Source: Pseudomonas fluorescens
Lineage (GTDB): Bacteria; Pseudomonadota; Gammaproteobacteria; Pseudomonadales; Pseudomonadaceae
Direction of reading: 5' to 3'
Length of the DNA: 64,000 nt
NCBI RefSeq assembly: GCF_040448305.1
Contig: NZ_CP148752.1
Span: forward strand, 6,695,728 to 6,759,727
Shown: positions 44,978 through 59,484 of the stretch, piece after piece
Numbering within the stretch: position 1 is the stretch's first letter
Layout: every line of letters begins with the position of its first letter
Notes under the pieces: model-generated
Told to the model about the DNA's origin: nothing
Databases searched by the model: none
Seen by the model: only the letters and a program-made list of their open reading frames with translations
Program-made: the position numbers and the translations under genes

Positions 44978-45754
44978 CTATTTCTCCTGACTGACAGCCG
45001 CGCAAATCAAATTGATGCCGCGGGCCTGAATCTGATCGCGAGCCTCAAGCGGCAGGCGTTCATCCGTAATAAGGGTATGGACACTGCTCCATGGCAGCTC
45101 CAGGTTGGGAATCTTGCGGCCGATCTTGTCAGCCTCCACCATCACGACTACTTCGCGGGCGACTTCGGCCATGACCCGGCTCAGCCCGAGCAGTTCGTTG
45201 AAGGTGGTTGTACCGCGAACCAGATCGATGCCATCGGCGCCGATAAACAGCTGGTCGAAGTCGTAGGAGCGGAGTACCTGCTCGGCAACCTGCCCCTGAA
45301 AGGACTCGGAATGCGGGTCCCAGGTACCACCGGTCATCAACAGCACCGGTTCGTGCTCAAGTTCGCTCAGGGCATTAGCGACATGCAGCGAGTTGGTCAT
45401 CACCACCAGGCCGGGTTGCTGTCCGAGTTCCGGGATCATGGAGGCGGTGGTACTGCCACTGTCGATAATGATGCGCGCATGCTCGCGAATCCGCGCGACG
45501 GCGGCACGGGCGATGGCTTGCTTGTATTTGGAAACCGGCTGGCCAAGGTCCGCGACCAATTCCTGAGGCATGGTGATCGCCCCGCCGTAACGACGCAGCA
45601 ACAGGCCATTGCTTTCAAGTGCCGCCAGATCCTTGCGAATCGTAACTTCCGACGTTTCGAAGCGCTTGGCCAACTCATCCACACTGACTTCGCCCTGCTC
45701 ATTGAGCAAGGCGAGGATGTTGTGACGACGCTGAGGTGTGTTGCGCTTCGACAT
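44978..45754 (-). CDS. glmR: DeoR-family regulator GlmR
   Basis: 258 residues from ATG at 45754 ([14 protein letters not shown]). DeoR-type helix-turn-helix ([21 protein letters not shown]) and sugar-phosphate sensor domain ([22 protein letters not shown]). Located directly upstream of glmS as in other pseudomonads (PA5550 glmR), where it controls amino-sugar genes. Confidence 0.9.
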   Translation of the reverse strand: MSKRNTPQRRHNILALLNEQGEVSVDELAKRFETSEVTIRKDLAALESNGLLLRRYGGAITMPQELVADLGQPVSKYKQAIARAAVARIREHARIIIDSGSTTASMIPELGQQPGLVVMTNSLHVANALSELEHEPVLLMTGGTWDPHSESFQGQVAEQVLRSYDFDQLFIGADGIDLVRGTTTFNELLGLSRVMAEVAREVVVMVEADKIGRKIPNLELPWSSVHTLITDERLPLEARDQIQARGINLICAAVSQEK

Positions 45755-45948
45755 GAGCGGATAAGTTTCGTTTCGAAAGATGGCGGAAGCAATCAAAACC
45801 TATCAGCGAAACTTCGTCAAGCGCCATGCGATAAAAAGAGCTGTGGATAAAAGCATCGCGGGCAAGTCGGAGCGGCGATCCGACTTGCCCGCGAATACGA
45901 TAGATCAGCCTGTGAATAACTTCAGACGATCATCCACATGTGGATAAC

Positions 45949-47316
45949 TCAGCTCTTGTTGATCTTCTCCGGCCGCTTCCAGCCGTCGATGTTCTTCTGA
46001 CGAGCACGCCCGATGGCCAACTGGGATTTATCCACAGCCGAGGTAATAGTCGAGCCGGCCGCCGTGGTCGCACCATCCAGGATATCCACAGGTGCTACCA
46101 ACGAGTTGTTGGAACCAATGAACACATCTTCGCCCAACACGGTTTTCCACTTGTTGGCGCCATCATAGTTGCAGGTGATGGTACCGGCACCGATGTTGGT
46201 ACGCGCGCCCACTTCGGCATCGCCCAGATAAGCCAGGTGACCGGCCTTGGCGCCTTCGCCCATGTGCGCGTTTTTCAACTCGACGAAGTTACCCACATGT
46301 GCCCGGGCTTCCAGCACGGTACCTGGACGCAGACGCGCGAACGGGCCGGCATCGCTGCCTTCACCCAGAATGGCACCTTCGATATGGCTGTTGGCCTTGA
46401 TGACCACGCCTTTGCGCAGGGTGCTGTCCTTGATCACGCAGTTCGGGCCGATCACCACGTCATCCTCAATGACGACCTTGCCTTCGAGGATCACGTTGAT
46501 GTCGATGAGCACGTCACGGCCTACCGTCACGTCTCCCCGTACATCGAATCGTGCCGGGTCGCGCAGCGTCACACCTTGAGCCATCAAACGACGACCGGCG
46601 CGCAATTGATAATGCCGTTCCAGTTCGGAAAGCTGCTTGCGGTCATTGGCGCCCTGCACTTCCATGGCGTCGTGCGGATGCTCGGTGGCCACCACCAGAC
46701 CATCGCTCACGGCCATGGCAATGATGTCGGTCAGGTAGTACTCGCCTTGGGCATTGTTATTGGAGAGGCGGCTCATCCAGTCGCCAAGTCGGGCAAAAGG
46801 CAGCGCCAGAATGCCGGTATTGCCTTCGGTGATCTTGCGTTCGGCTTCATTGGCATCTTTCTGTTCGACGATGGCCGCAACCTTGCCAGCGGCATCACGA
46901 ACAATACGGCCGTAACCGGTCGGGTCATCCAGCTCGACGGTCAGCAGGCCCAACTGCTGCGGCCCCACCTGCTTGAGCAGGCGCTGCAGGGTTTCGACCT
47001 CGATCAACGGCACATCACCGTAGAGCACCAGCACGGTGTCGGACTGAATGAACGGCACGGCTTGAGCAACGGCGTGACCGGTACCCAACTGTTTATCCTG
47101 CAGGACGAAATTCAGATCATCCGCCGCCAGGCGTTCGCGCACGGCGTCGGCACCATGACCGATCACAACGTGGATGCGCTGTGGATCAAGTTGCCGAGCG
47201 CTGTGGATAACATGACCGAGCATGGAGTTGCCGGCAATCGGGTGCAAAACTTTCGGCAAAGCGGAACGCATGCGCGTGCCTTGGCCTGCAGCGAGAATAA
47301 CGATTTCAAGAGACAT
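45949..47316 (-). CDS. glmU: Bifunctional GlmU (glucosamine-1-phosphate acetyl/uridyltransferase)
   Basis: 455 residues. N-terminal nucleotidyltransferase [11 protein letters not shown] with the conserved basic residue further along; C-terminal left-handed beta-helix (hexapeptide repeats, about 250-440) with acetyltransferase motif. Makes UDP-GlcNAc from the GlmS product after GlmM. Convenient grouping with glmRS; last gene before the atp operon terminator. Confidence 0.97.
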   Translation of the reverse strand: MSLEIVILAAGQGTRMRSALPKVLHPIAGNSMLGHVIHSARQLDPQRIHVVIGHGADAVRERLAADDLNFVLQDKQLGTGHAVAQAVPFIQSDTVLVLYGDVPLIEVETLQRLLKQVGPQQLGLLTVELDDPTGYGRIVRDAAGKVAAIVEQKDANEAERKITEGNTGILALPFARLGDWMSRLSNNNAQGEYYLTDIIAMAVSDGLVVATEHPHDAMEVQGANDRKQLSELERHYQLRAGRRLMAQGVTLRDPARFDVRGDVTVGRDVLIDINVILEGKVVIEDDVVIGPNCVIKDSTLRKGVVIKANSHIEGAILGEGSDAGPFARLRPGTVLEARAHVGNFVELKNAHMGEGAKAGHLAYLGDAEVGARTNIGAGTITCNYDGANKWKTVLGEDVFIGSNNSLVAPVDILDGATTAAGSTITSAVDKSQLAIGRARQKNIDGWKRPEKINKS

Positions 47317-47374
47317 GACTGGCTACCAATCCTGGGTGGTCAGCGGCTGCGACCGGGTTGTAAAAATCGGAAAA

Positions 47375-47404
47375 GAAAAAAGGGTAGCCGAGGCTACCCT
47401 TTTT
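47375..47404 (-). terminator. Terminator of the atp operon
   Basis: AAGGGTAGCC-GAG-GCTACCCTT with A-tract and T-tract on the two sides. It follows atpC on the minus strand and precedes glmU. Confidence 0.9.
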
Positions 47405-47429
47405 AATCAATCACACAACAAGCGCAGCC

Positions 47430-47855
47430 TTAGTGGCCGAACTTCTTGCGGATCTGCTGGACGGTGCGCAGCTGAGCTGCAGCCTCGGCCAGACGTGCGG
47501 CAGCAGAACCGTAATCGAATTCTGCGCCTCGTTCATGCAAGGCCTTCTCGGCAGCCTTGACGGCTTCCTGAGCGGAGGCTTCATCCAGGTCGGCAGCACG
47601 TTGCACGGTGTCGGCAAGAACCTTGACCATGTTCGGCTGAACCTCGAGGAAACCACCGGAGATGTAATACACCTCCTCTTCCCCGCCCTGCTTGACCAGG
47701 CGGATCGGACCTGGCTTCAGATTAGTGATCAGCGGCGCGTGACCCAGGGCGATACCAAGATCACCCAGTGCACCGTGCGCAATCACCATCTCGACCAGAC
47801 CGGAAAAGATTTCTCCTTCCGCGCTGACGATATCGCAATGGACTGTCATAGCCAT
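47430..47855 (-). CDS. atpC: ATP synthase F1 subunit epsilon
   Basis: 141 residues; N-terminal beta-sandwich ([28 protein letters not shown]) and C-terminal helical hairpin that inhibits rotation at high ATP. Last gene of atpIBEFHAGDC; normal length. Confidence 0.95.
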   Translation of the reverse strand: MAMTVHCDIVSAEGEIFSGLVEMVIAHGALGDLGIALGHAPLITNLKPGPIRLVKQGGEEEVYYISGGFLEVQPNMVKVLADTVQRAADLDEASAQEAVKAAEKALHERGAEFDYGSAAARLAEAAAQLRTVQQIRKKFGH

Positions 47856-47900
47856 CTGATTGCCTCAACCTAAATTAGCGCCCGTTGCCGGGCGCCGGGA

Positions 47901-49307
<1,407 letters not shown>

Positions 49308-50168
49308 TTAAACCGCGGCAGCGCCGCCGACGATTTCCGAGATCTCTTGGGTGATCGCAGCCTGACGCGCCTTGTTGTAGACCAGCTGCAAATCGCTGAT
49401 CAAATCACCGGCGTTGTCGGTAGCGTTCTTCATCGCGATCATCCGCGCAGCTTGTTCAGCCGCGTTGTTCTCGACCACCGCCTGGTAGACCTGCGACTCC
49501 ACGTAACGGACCATCAAGCCGTCCAGCAGCTCCTTGGCATCCGGTTCGTAGAGATAGTCCCAGTGGTGCTTGAGGTCTTGATCCGGGGTTGCCACCAGTG
49601 GAATCAACTGCTCCACGGTAGGCTGTTGCGTCATGGTGTTGATGAACTTGTTGGACACCACGGACAGGCGGTCAATACGGCCGTCCAGGTAGGCATCCAG
49701 CATCACCTTGACGCTGCCGATCAGATCATTGATCGACGGCTCTTCACCCAGGTGGCTGATAGCTGCAACGACGTTACCGCCGAAGTTGCGGAAAAAGGCC
49801 GCACCCTTGCTACCAACGACACACAGATCGATCTCGACGCCGTTTTCGCGGTTTACCGCCATGTCCTTGACCAGGGCCTTGAACAGGTTGGTGTTCAAGC
49901 CGCCGCACAGACCACGGTCACTGCTCACTACGACATAACCAACACGCTTGATTTCGCGGTCGATCATGAACGGGTGGCGGTATTCCGGGTTGGCGTTGGC
50001 CAGATGCCCAATTACCTGGCGGATACGCTCCGCATAAGGACGGCTAGCAGCCATGCGCATTTGTGCCTTGCGCATTTTGCTGACCGCCACTTTTTCCATG
50101 GCGCTGGTAATCTTTTGCGTGCTTTTGATGCTCGCAATCTTACTGCGAATCTCTTTTGCGCCTGCCAT
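49308..50168 (-). CDS. atpG: ATP synthase F1 subunit gamma
   Basis: 286 residues; N- and C-terminal helices forming the rotor shaft ([40 protein letters not shown]) and the [11 protein letters not shown] motif. Standard length. Confidence 0.97.
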   Translation of the reverse strand: MAGAKEIRSKIASIKSTQKITSAMEKVAVSKMRKAQMRMAASRPYAERIRQVIGHLANANPEYRHPFMIDREIKRVGYVVVSSDRGLCGGLNTNLFKALVKDMAVNRENGVEIDLCVVGSKGAAFFRNFGGNVVAAISHLGEEPSINDLIGSVKVMLDAYLDGRIDRLSVVSNKFINTMTQQPTVEQLIPLVATPDQDLKHHWDYLYEPDAKELLDGLMVRYVESQVYQAVVENNAAEQAARMIAMKNATDNAGDLISDLQLVYNKARQAAITQEISEIVGGAAAV

Positions 50169-50218
50169 GTAACACCTATCAGGTTAGCAAGCGGGAGCCT
50201 TGCGGCTCCCGCTGCGGC

Positions 50219-51763
50219 TTACCAGGTTTGGGTGGCCTTGAACTTCTCGATACCGGCTTTCATGCCAGCGTCGATTTCGTCATTGAAGTCACCTTTCACG
50301 TTGATCTTCGCCATCAAATCGGCGTGATCGCGGTTGAAGAAAGCAATCAGCGCTTGCTCGAAGCTGCCGATCTTGGCGATTTCAACGTCAGTCAGGAACC
50401 CACGCTCAGCGGCATACAGCGACAGCGCCATGTCAGCGATCGACATTGGTGCGTATTGCTTCTGCTTCATCAGCTCGGTAACGCGCTGACCATGCTCAAG
50501 TTGCTTACGGGTCGCTTCGTCCAGGTCAGAAGCGAACTGGGCGAATGCCGCCAGTTCACGGTACTGAGCCAGAGCGGTACGGATACCACCGGACAGCTTC
50601 TTGATGATCTTGGTCTGAGCGGCACCACCCACACGGGATACCGAAACACCGGCGTTCACTGCAGGGCGGATGCCCGAGTTGAACATGGCCGATTCCAGGA
50701 AGATCTGACCGTCGGTGATGGAAATCACGTTGGTCGGAACGAACGCGGAAACGTCGCCAGCCTGAGTTTCGATGATCGGCAGTGCGGTCAGGGAACCGGT
50801 TTTGCCGGTCACTGCGCCGTTGGTGAACTTCTCTACGTATTCTTCCGAAACGCGGGATGCGCGCTCCAGCAGACGGGAGTGGAGATAGAACACGTCGCCT
50901 GGGTAAGCTTCACGGCCTGGTGGACGGCGCAGCAGCAGGGAAATCTGGCGGTAAGCCACTGCTTGCTTGGACAGATCGTCATAAACGATCAGCGCGTCTT
51001 CACCGCGGTCGCGGAAGAATTCACCCATGGTGCAACCGGAGTACGGTGCCAGGAATTGCAGCGCAGGAGATTCCGAAGCACTGGCAGCCACGATGATCGT
51101 GTTGGCCAGGGCGCCGTTTTCTTCCAGCTTGCGAACCACGTTGGCGATGGTCGATTGTTTCTGACCGATTGCTACGTAGACGCAGAAAATGCCGCTGTTC
51201 TTCTGGTTGATGATCGCGTCGATCGCCAGAGCGGTTTTACCGATCTGACGGTCACCGATGATCAGCTCACGCTGGCCACGGCCGACAGGGATCATGGCAT
51301 CGACAGCCTTGTAGCCAGTCTGTACAGGCTGGTCTACCGACTTACGCCAGATCACGCCTGGAGCAACTTTCTCGACCGCGTCGGTCTCGGTGTTGCCCAG
51401 TGGACCTTTGCCGTCAACAGGGTTACCCAGTGCGTCGACTACGCGACCCAGCAGTTCCTTACCAACCGGAACTTCCAGGATGCGGCCGGTGCACTTGGCG
51501 CTCATGCCTTCAGCCAGAGACTGGTATGCGCCCAATACAACGGCACCTACGGAGTCTTGCTCCAGGTTGAGGGCCATACCGAAGACGCCGCCCGGAAACT
51601 CGATCATCTCGCCGTACATTACGTCGGCCAGACCGTGAATCCGCACGATACCGTCAGATACGCTGACGACAGTGCCTTCGTTACGGGCTTGGGAGGTCAC
51701 ATCGAGCTTGTCGATGCGGCCCTTGATAATTTCACTTATTTCGGAAGGATTGAGTTGCTGCAT
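50219..51763 (-). CDS. atpA: ATP synthase F1 subunit alpha
   Basis: 514 residues; Walker A GDRQIGKT (about 169-176), regulatory nucleotide site and the conserved [20 protein letters not shown]. Non-catalytic nucleotide-binding subunit. Normal length. Confidence 0.98.
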   Translation of the reverse strand: MQQLNPSEISEIIKGRIDKLDVTSQARNEGTVVSVSDGIVRIHGLADVMYGEMIEFPGGVFGMALNLEQDSVGAVVLGAYQSLAEGMSAKCTGRILEVPVGKELLGRVVDALGNPVDGKGPLGNTETDAVEKVAPGVIWRKSVDQPVQTGYKAVDAMIPVGRGQRELIIGDRQIGKTALAIDAIINQKNSGIFCVYVAIGQKQSTIANVVRKLEENGALANTIIVAASASESPALQFLAPYSGCTMGEFFRDRGEDALIVYDDLSKQAVAYRQISLLLRRPPGREAYPGDVFYLHSRLLERASRVSEEYVEKFTNGAVTGKTGSLTALPIIETQAGDVSAFVPTNVISITDGQIFLESAMFNSGIRPAVNAGVSVSRVGGAAQTKIIKKLSGGIRTALAQYRELAAFAQFASDLDEATRKQLEHGQRVTELMKQKQYAPMSIADMALSLYAAERGFLTDVEIAKIGSFEQALIAFFNRDHADLMAKINVKGDFNDEIDAGMKAGIEKFKATQTW

Positions 51764-51784
51764 TGCTCTGCTGCCCCTTCAAAC

Positions 51785-52321
51785 TCAAGATTTCAATGCT
51801 TCGGCAAGTTTCGCGATTTTGCCGCGAATCGAGCCATCGATAACCAGGTCGCCGGCGCGGATGACGACACCACCAATAAGGGCAGCGTCCTCCGCAACTT
51901 GCAGGCGCACTTCCCGGTTGAGTCGTGCACTGAGAACCTTGGCGAGTTTGTCTTGCTGTTCTTGGTTCAATGCGAAAGCACTGGTGACTTCAACGTCTAC
52001 CGACTTCTCTTGCTCGGCCTTGTACAGGTCGAATAGAGCGGCAATCTCCGGCAACAGCGGGAGACGGTCGTTTTCGGCAACGACGTGGATGAAGTTCTGT
52101 GCCTTGGCATCAAACTTGTCGCCGCACACGTCAATGAACGTGGCGGCCTTTTCTGCGCTCGTCAGTCGCGGGGCCTTGAGCACGCGCTGCATGGTGTCGT
52201 CTTCCGACACCGCTGCAGCCAGGCCGAGCATGGCTGACCAATTGGCCAGTTGCTGGTGGGCCTGAGCGTGCTCGAAGGCCGCCTTAGCGTAAGGTCGGGC
52301 CAACGTGGTCAGTTCTGCCAT
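51785..52321 (-). CDS. atpH: ATP synthase subunit delta
   Basis: 178 residues; helical N-terminal domain ([14 protein letters not shown]) and C-terminal [15 protein letters not shown] signature. Stator protein joining F1 to subunit b. Confidence 0.95.
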   Translation of the reverse strand: MAELTTLARPYAKAAFEHAQAHQQLANWSAMLGLAAAVSEDDTMQRVLKAPRLTSAEKAATFIDVCGDKFDAKAQNFIHVVAENDRLPLLPEIAALFDLYKAEQEKSVDVEVTSAFALNQEQQDKLAKVLSARLNREVRLQVAEDAALIGGVVIRAGDLVIDGSIRGKIAKLAEALKS

Positions 52322-52333
52322 GATCGCCCTCGC

Positions 52334-52804
52334 TTAGATTTCAGCAGCCAGTTGGTTAACCAGCTCTGCGTGCGCGTTTTGATCGATTGTGGCACCCAGG
52401 ATCTTCTCGGCGCCGCCGACTGCCAGCAAGCCCACTTGGGCACGCAGCGCGTCTTTGACACTGTTCAGTTCCTGTTCGATCTCGGCCTGAGCCTGAACCT
52501 TCACACGGTCAGCGTCGACACGGGCTTTTTCAACAGCCTCTTCGACAATCTGGTTACCGCGTTTCTTGGCTTGCTCGATGATTTCAGCTGCCTGAGCTTT
52601 CGCTTCGCGCAGTTGGTGACCCGCTTTTTCTTGGGCCAACTCCAGGTCGCGAGCTGCACGGCTGGCAGCGTCCAGACCATCAGCGATCTTCTTTTGACGT
52701 TCGTGCAATGCCGCAATGACCGGAGGCCATACGAACTTCATGCAGAACAGTACAAAAATCAGGAACGCAACGGACTGGCCAATCAGGGTCGCATTAATGT
52801 TCAC
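52334..52804 (-). CDS. atpF: ATP synthase F0 subunit b
   Basis: 156 residues; one N-terminal membrane segment ([20 protein letters not shown]) then a long charged coiled coil of the peripheral stalk. Confidence 0.96.
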   Translation of the reverse strand: MNINATLIGQSVAFLIFVLFCMKFVWPPVIAALHERQKKIADGLDAASRAARDLELAQEKAGHQLREAKAQAAEIIEQAKKRGNQIVEEAVEKARVDADRVKVQAQAEIEQELNSVKDALRAQVGLLAVGGAEKILGATIDQNAHAELVNQLAAEI

Positions 52805-52862
52805 GCCAACACCTCGCAGTTACGTTGTCCATCACACCAAATTACCCGGAAGATCCGAGTAA

Positions 52863-53135
<273 letters not shown>

Positions 53136-53254
53136 TTACGTCGTATGGTTTAGGTTTTTTTAATTTAAAGCGGTAAAACAAATCGTTTCAGAGGCCCAGT
53201 GAAGAGCCCCTTCCCGTTTTACCGGGAAGGACATCAGACTAGTCGAGACTGGTC

Positions 53255-54551
<1,297 letters not shown>

Positions 54552-54696
54552 TTTTACTCTCCAATGGTCGGCTGCCGAAATTCACTAACTTGGCATAATT
54601 TGTGCCGACAAAATGCGCGCAGAGTATAGGGGCGGTTCTGCCCCTATTCAACTGTCAGGTAGTGATTTCCGACTGCGCGCTACATGAGGAAATGTT

Positions 54697-55569
54697 TCAG
54701 CGGATATGTGCAAGTACGCCTTGAAGCTCATCCAGTGAGTTGTAGCCAATCACCAATTGCCCTTTACCCTTCTTACCGTGGCGGATCTGCACCGCAGAGC
54801 CTAGGCGCTCGGCCAGGCGCTGTTCGAGACGGGCGATATCCGGGTCCGGTTTTGCCGCTTCAACAGGCTCCGGTTTACCACTCAACCACTGGCGAACCAG
54901 TGCCTCGGTCTGGCGCACGGTCAGCCCGCGTGCGACAACATGTCGCGCCCCTTCTACCTGTTGAATTTCCGGTAAACCGAGCAAAGCACGGGCATGACCC
55001 ATTTCCAGGTCGCCGTGGGACAACATGGTCTTGATGACTTCCGGCAAGGAAATCAGGCGCAACAGGTTAGCCACGGTCACCCGGGACTTGCCCACAGCTT
55101 CCGCCACCTGTTGCTGGGTCAGCTGAAACTCCTGCTGCAAACGCTGCAAGGCCACCGCTTCTTCAATCGGGTTCAGGTCTTCGCGCTGGATGTTCTCGAT
55201 CAGCGCGATGGCGATCGCGGTTTCATCGGGTACATCGCGAACCATCGCCGGGATGGTTTCCTGGCCGGCTTGCTGGCTGGCGCGCCAGCGACGTTCGCCG
55301 GCAATGATTTCAAAGCGGCCGCTGCCAATCGGGCGAACCACGATGGGCTGCATGACGCCCTGGGCCTTGATCGACTGCGCCAGCTCTTCGAGGGCCTGCG
55401 GATCCATGTCACGACGCGGCTGGTACTTGCCACGCTGGAGCAGATCCAGGGGCAGGTGTTGCAGCTCACGCTGATCGGCTTGCGTCGCTTGTTCTTCAAG
55501 CAAACTGACAGTCGGACCACTCAACAGAGCATCCAGTCCACGTCCGAGACCTCGTTTCTTGACGGCCAT
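54697..55569 (-). CDS. parB: Chromosome-partitioning protein ParB
   Basis: 290 residues; N-terminal CTP-binding fold with GERRWRAS, central HTH (QQQVAEAVGKSRVTVANLLRL) that binds parS, and C-terminal dimerisation domain. Downstream of parA in one operon; no parS-like palindrome was seen in the window. Confidence 0.97.
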   Translation of the reverse strand: MAVKKRGLGRGLDALLSGPTVSLLEEQATQADQRELQHLPLDLLQRGKYQPRRDMDPQALEELAQSIKAQGVMQPIVVRPIGSGRFEIIAGERRWRASQQAGQETIPAMVRDVPDETAIAIALIENIQREDLNPIEEAVALQRLQQEFQLTQQQVAEAVGKSRVTVANLLRLISLPEVIKTMLSHGDLEMGHARALLGLPEIQQVEGARHVVARGLTVRQTEALVRQWLSGKPEPVEAAKPDPDIARLEQRLAERLGSAVQIRHGKKGKGQLVIGYNSLDELQGVLAHIR

Positions 55570-55578
55570 GGGGATTCC

Positions 55579-56376
55579 TTAAGTTGCCTGAGCAGCGGCG
55601 ATGCGTGAGTTTTTGCGTTGACGACGAACCATCTCGCCGGCCAATGCCAGGTAGGCAACGGCGCCTCGCGACGCTTTGTCGTACGCCAGCGCCGGCATGC
55701 CGTAGCTTGGCGCTTCGGCCAGACGGATGTTACGCGGAATGACGGTGTCGTAGAGCTGCTCGCCGAAGTGTTCCTTGAGCTGCGCCGAGACATCGTTCAT
55801 CAGGCTCAGGCGCGGGTCGTACATCGTACGCAGCAGGCCTTCGACCTTGAGGTTCGGGTTCAGCAGTTCAGCGATACGCTTGATGTTATCCACAAGGTCG
55901 CTCAAGCCTTCGAGTGCAAAGTACTCGCACTGCATGGGGATAATGACCCCGTCGGCGGCAACCAGTGCGTTCAAGGTCAGCATCGACAGCGACGGCGGGC
56001 AGTCGATCAAAATGTAATCGTAGTTTTCCCGGATCGGCGCCAGCGCACTGCGCAGGCGGCTTTCCTTCATCTGCATTTCCAGCAGAACCACTTCGGCCGC
56101 GGTGAGGTCGCGGTTGGCCGGCAACAGCTGGTAACCACCGTGTTCGGAGAAGTGCATGGCCTGGGCCAGATCACATTCTCCGATCAGCAGGTCGTAGACC
56201 GAGTTTTCCAGGCCATGTTTATCCACACCGCTACCCATGGTGGCGTTGCCCTGTGGATCAAGATCGATCAACAGCACCCGACGCTTGGTCGCGACCAGGG
56301 ATGCTGCGAGGTTGATGCAGGTGGTGGTTTTGCCCACGCCACCTTTTTGGTTCGCAATCGCGAATACCTTAGCCAT
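55579..56376 (-). CDS. parA: Chromosome-partitioning ATPase ParA
   Basis: 265 residues from ATG at 56376 (MAKVFAIANQKGGVGKTTT, deviant Walker A). Start at 56394 would add six residues. ParA-type P-loop ATPase driving origin segregation with ParB. 9 bp to parB. Confidence 0.96.
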   Translation of the reverse strand: MAKVFAIANQKGGVGKTTTCINLAASLVATKRRVLLIDLDPQGNATMGSGVDKHGLENSVYDLLIGECDLAQAMHFSEHGGYQLLPANRDLTAAEVVLLEMQMKESRLRSALAPIRENYDYILIDCPPSLSMLTLNALVAADGVIIPMQCEYFALEGLSDLVDNIKRIAELLNPNLKVEGLLRTMYDPRLSLMNDVSAQLKEHFGEQLYDTVIPRNIRLAEAPSYGMPALAYDKASRGAVAYLALAGEMVRRQRKNSRIAAAQAT

Positions 56377-56394
56377 TCTTGCTTGTGTTCCCAA

Positions 56395-57039
56395 TCATGC
56401 CGTGCGGCGCAGTATCAGCAGATGGCGTTGGCCTTGGCAACCAGGTACGGCCAGGGCGTGTTCGCTATCGAGGTGGAAGTCTGCCGGCAATGCTACCAGC
56501 TCATCGGCCGGATGAACGCCCTTCATTGCCAGCCAGCGTGTTTCGCTATCGCCAAGGTGGCGAGTCCAGTTGCTGAAGTTTTCCATGCTGCTGAACGCCC
56601 GGGAAATGATCCCGTTGAATGGCAGGGCAGGCTGGAACGCTTCGACGCGACTGTGGATAACTTGCAGGTTATCCAGTTTGAGTTCGAGTTTTACCTGGGT
56701 CAGGAAGCGGGTTTTCTTGCCGTTGCTGTCCAGGCAGGTCACCTGGGACTCGGGAAACAGGATCGCCAGCGGAATGCCAGGCATGCCGCCGCCACTGCCG
56801 ACGTCGAGCCAGCGACCGTTTTCGATGAACGACATCACACTCAGGCTATCGAGCAAGTGACGGGAAACCATTTCGTCCGGATCACGCACGGCGGTGAGGT
56901 TGTAAGCCTTGTTCCATTTGATCAACAGGGCCAGATAACCCAGCAGCTGTGCGTGCTGGGTTGCTGTCAGCGTGACGCCAAGCTGGCGGGCACCTGTGGA
57001 TAACTCTTCTGCGTGTTGCGAAGTGACCAACGAACTCAA
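56395..57039 (-). CDS. rsmG: 16S rRNA (guanine527-N7)-methyltransferase
   Basis: 214 residues; SAM-binding [15 protein letters not shown]; modifies G527 of 16S rRNA. Overlaps the 3' end of mnmG by 4 bp (ATGA). Confidence 0.95.
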   Translation of the reverse strand: MSSLVTSQHAEELSTGARQLGVTLTATQHAQLLGYLALLIKWNKAYNLTAVRDPDEMVSRHLLDSLSVMSFIENGRWLDVGSGGGMPGIPLAILFPESQVTCLDSNGKKTRFLTQVKLELKLDNLQVIHSRVEAFQPALPFNGIISRAFSSMENFSNWTRHLGDSETRWLAMKGVHPADELVALPADFHLDSEHALAVPGCQGQRHLLILRRTA

Positions 57040-58934
57040 GCGCTTTGCTCCAACTGACGGCCCGCGCCGCGTTTTTTCAAATGAATCATCAACAGCGAAA
57101 TGGCTGCCGGCGTTACGCCCGGAATTCGCGAGGCCTGGCCCAAAGTCTCTGGACGGGTCGCACCGAGCTTGCTCTGGATCTCCTTGGAGAGACCGGAAAT
57201 GTTCGTGTAATCGATATCCACAGGCAATTTGGTGTCTTCGCTGGCGCGCAGGCGGGCGATTTCATCCTGTTGACGATCGATGTAGCCGGCGTACTTGGTC
57301 TTGATTTCGACCTGCTCGGCAACCTGTGGATCTTCTGCGCCCCCACCGGTCACGGCGATCAGACCAGCGTAGTCGATTTCCGGACGACTCAAGAGATTGA
57401 GCAGGTTGTATTCGTGAGTCAGTGGCGTGCCGAATTTTTCGGCAATGGCATCGCCCTGTTCGGTGCCCGGGCGTACCCAGGTGCTTTTCAGGCGCTGCTC
57501 TTCCAGTTCGATGCTTTCGCGTTTTTTGCAGAAAGCCGCCCAGCGCACGTCATCCACCAGGCCCAGTTCGCGACCTTTTTCGGTCAAGCGCAGGTCGGCG
57601 TTGTCTTCGCGCAGAATCAGACGGTATTCGGCACGGGACGTGAACATCCGGTACGGCTCTTGGGTACCGAGAGTAATCAGGTCGTCGACCAATACGCCGA
57701 TATAGGCCTCGTCGCGGCGCGGGCACCAGGCGTCTTTGCCTTGCGCACGCAGTGCAGCGTTGGTCCCGGCGAGCAAACCCTGGGCACCGGCTTCTTCGTA
57801 ACCGGTTGTGCCGTTGATCTGCCCGGCGAAGAACAGGCCGCCGATGACTTTGGTTTCCAGGCTGTACTTCAAATCCCGTGGATCGAAGTAGTCGTACTCG
57901 ATCGCGTAGCCCGGCCGCACGATGTGCGCGTTTTCCATGCCGCGGATCGATTGCACGATCTGCAATTGCACGTCGAACGGCAAGCTTGTGGATATCCCGT
58001 TCGGATACAGCTCATGGGTGGTCAAACCTTCCGGTTCAATAAACACCTGATGGCTTTCCTTGTCGGCAAAGCGATGGATCTTGTCTTCGATCGACGGGCA
58101 ATAACGCGGGCCGATCCCTTCGATCTCACCGGCAGCGGAATACATCGGCGAACGGTCGAGGTTCGCGGCAATGATTTCGTGTGTGCGCGCATTCGTGTGG
58201 GTAATCCAGCAGCTGACTTGCTTCGGATGCTGCTCTTTGGACCCCATGAACGACATCACCGGGATCGGTGTATCACCCGGTTGCTCGGACATCACCGAGA
58301 AATCCACAGACCGGCCGTCGATACGCGGCGGAGTACCTGTTTTCAAACGACCCACACGCAATGGCAGTTCACGCAGACGGTGAGCCAGAGCGATCGATGG
58401 CGGATCACCGGCGCGACCGCCGGAAAAATTCTGCAAACCGATGTGGATAAGTCCACCGAGGAACGTGCCGGTGGTCAACACCACGGAATCGGCGAGGAAA
58501 CGCAGACCCATTTGCGTGACAACACCACGGACTTGTTCCTGCTCGACGATCAGATCGTCAGCGGCCTGTTGAAATATCCACAGGTTCGGCTGGTTTTCCA
58601 GGATTTCGCGGACAGCTGCCTTGTACAGAACCCGGTCTGCCTGTGCGCGGGTTGCTCGCACAGCTGGGCCTTTGCGGCTGTTCAACACGCGAAACTGGAT
58701 GCCGCCTTTATCGGTAGCCATGGCCATCGCGCCGCCGAGGGCGTCGATTTCCTTGACCAGGTGACTTTTGCCGATCCCGCCAATGGCCGGGTTGCAACTC
58801 ATGGCACCGAGGGTTTCCACGTTATGCGTCAGCAATAGGGTTTTAACCCCCATACGTGCTGAGGCCAGTGCTGCCTCGGTACCGGCATGACCGCCGCCGA
58901 TGACGATCACTTCAAAACGGGAAGGGAAATCCAC
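57036..58934 (-). CDS. mnmG: tRNA uridine-5-carboxymethylaminomethyl modification enzyme MnmG (GidA)
   Basis: 632 residues; the GTG at 58934 is chosen over an adjacent GTG because other Pseudomonas proteins begin MDFPSRF. FAD motif [10 protein letters not shown] and the CNPAIGG motif. Works with MnmE at wobble U34 of tRNA. Confidence 0.95.
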   Translation of the reverse strand: MDFPSRFEVIVIGGGHAGTEAALASARMGVKTLLLTHNVETLGAMSCNPAIGGIGKSHLVKEIDALGGAMAMATDKGGIQFRVLNSRKGPAVRATRAQADRVLYKAAVREILENQPNLWIFQQAADDLIVEQEQVRGVVTQMGLRFLADSVVLTTGTFLGGLIHIGLQNFSGGRAGDPPSIALAHRLRELPLRVGRLKTGTPPRIDGRSVDFSVMSEQPGDTPIPVMSFMGSKEQHPKQVSCWITHTNARTHEIIAANLDRSPMYSAAGEIEGIGPRYCPSIEDKIHRFADKESHQVFIEPEGLTTHELYPNGISTSLPFDVQLQIVQSIRGMENAHIVRPGYAIEYDYFDPRDLKYSLETKVIGGLFFAGQINGTTGYEEAGAQGLLAGTNAALRAQGKDAWCPRRDEAYIGVLVDDLITLGTQEPYRMFTSRAEYRLILREDNADLRLTEKGRELGLVDDVRWAAFCKKRESIELEEQRLKSTWVRPGTEQGDAIAEKFGTPLTHEYNLLNLLSRPEIDYAGLIAVTGGGAEDPQVAEQVEIKTKYAGYIDRQQDEIARLRASEDTKLPVDIDYTNISGLSKEIQSKLGATRPETLGQASRIPGVTPAAISLLMIHLKKRGAGRQLEQSA

Positions 58935-58937
58935 CAC

Positions 58938-59484
58938 GCACCTCGTGCCTGCTTAAGTAGGTAATTCAGGAATAGTTTGAGCTCAGGTTTTTGGACCTGG
59001 TCGACAAGTATAGGGACTTCGCCCTTCCTAAAGAACCCTTTGCACAAAAATTAACCAGCTGTGGAAAAGTCGGAGTTATAGAAATTAAAAAGAAAGAAAT
59101 TTATTAAATCTTTGTTTTTATGTTTATTTCTATGCACCTGCCTTTCTGTGGATAGATTGATACAGGCCTTTGTTTTCAATATGTACAGAGATTCAAAACC
59201 CTGTGGTCATGTGCCAATGAGGCCCTTGGATAACCGGTTTAAGCCTGTGGATGAAAGGGGTGGTTATCCACAGAGGCGGTTATGTCCAGTTTTCGAGCCC
59301 TGTTATCAACTGACCTTAGCTACGGTTATTCACAGGGCTTAATCCACAGAAAAGTGCCGTTTGCTTGAAATTCGGGTACAGGAAATTCGCTCAAGCAGAC
59401 GACGTCCGCTCGGCACTGGAGGTTTTTTTCAGAAAAGGAGGGAGCAGACAGGCACGAATGGCCTGTCTGTGAATAACAGGAGGG
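58938..59484. other. Second origin-like region (mnmG-mnmE intergenic)
   Basis: About 550 bp, AT-rich at 59080-59130, with DnaA-box-like sequences at 59147-59155 (TGTGGATAG), 59246-59254 (TGTGGATGA), 59264-59272 (TTATCCACA) and 59326-59334 (TTATTCACA), and more partial ones. Pseudomonads are known to have a second such autonomously replicating region beside gidA in addition to the dnaA-proximal one. Confidence 0.6.

Noticed and set aside
42967..44994. 675-codon plus-strand frame opposite glmS
   Set aside because: It is the antisense of glmS, a complete and well-conserved gene; long antisense frames are common in GC-rich genes.
50156..52036. 626-codon plus-strand frame
   Set aside because: Antisense of atpA/atpH.
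57045..58838. 597-codon plus-strand frame
   Set aside because: Antisense of mnmG.
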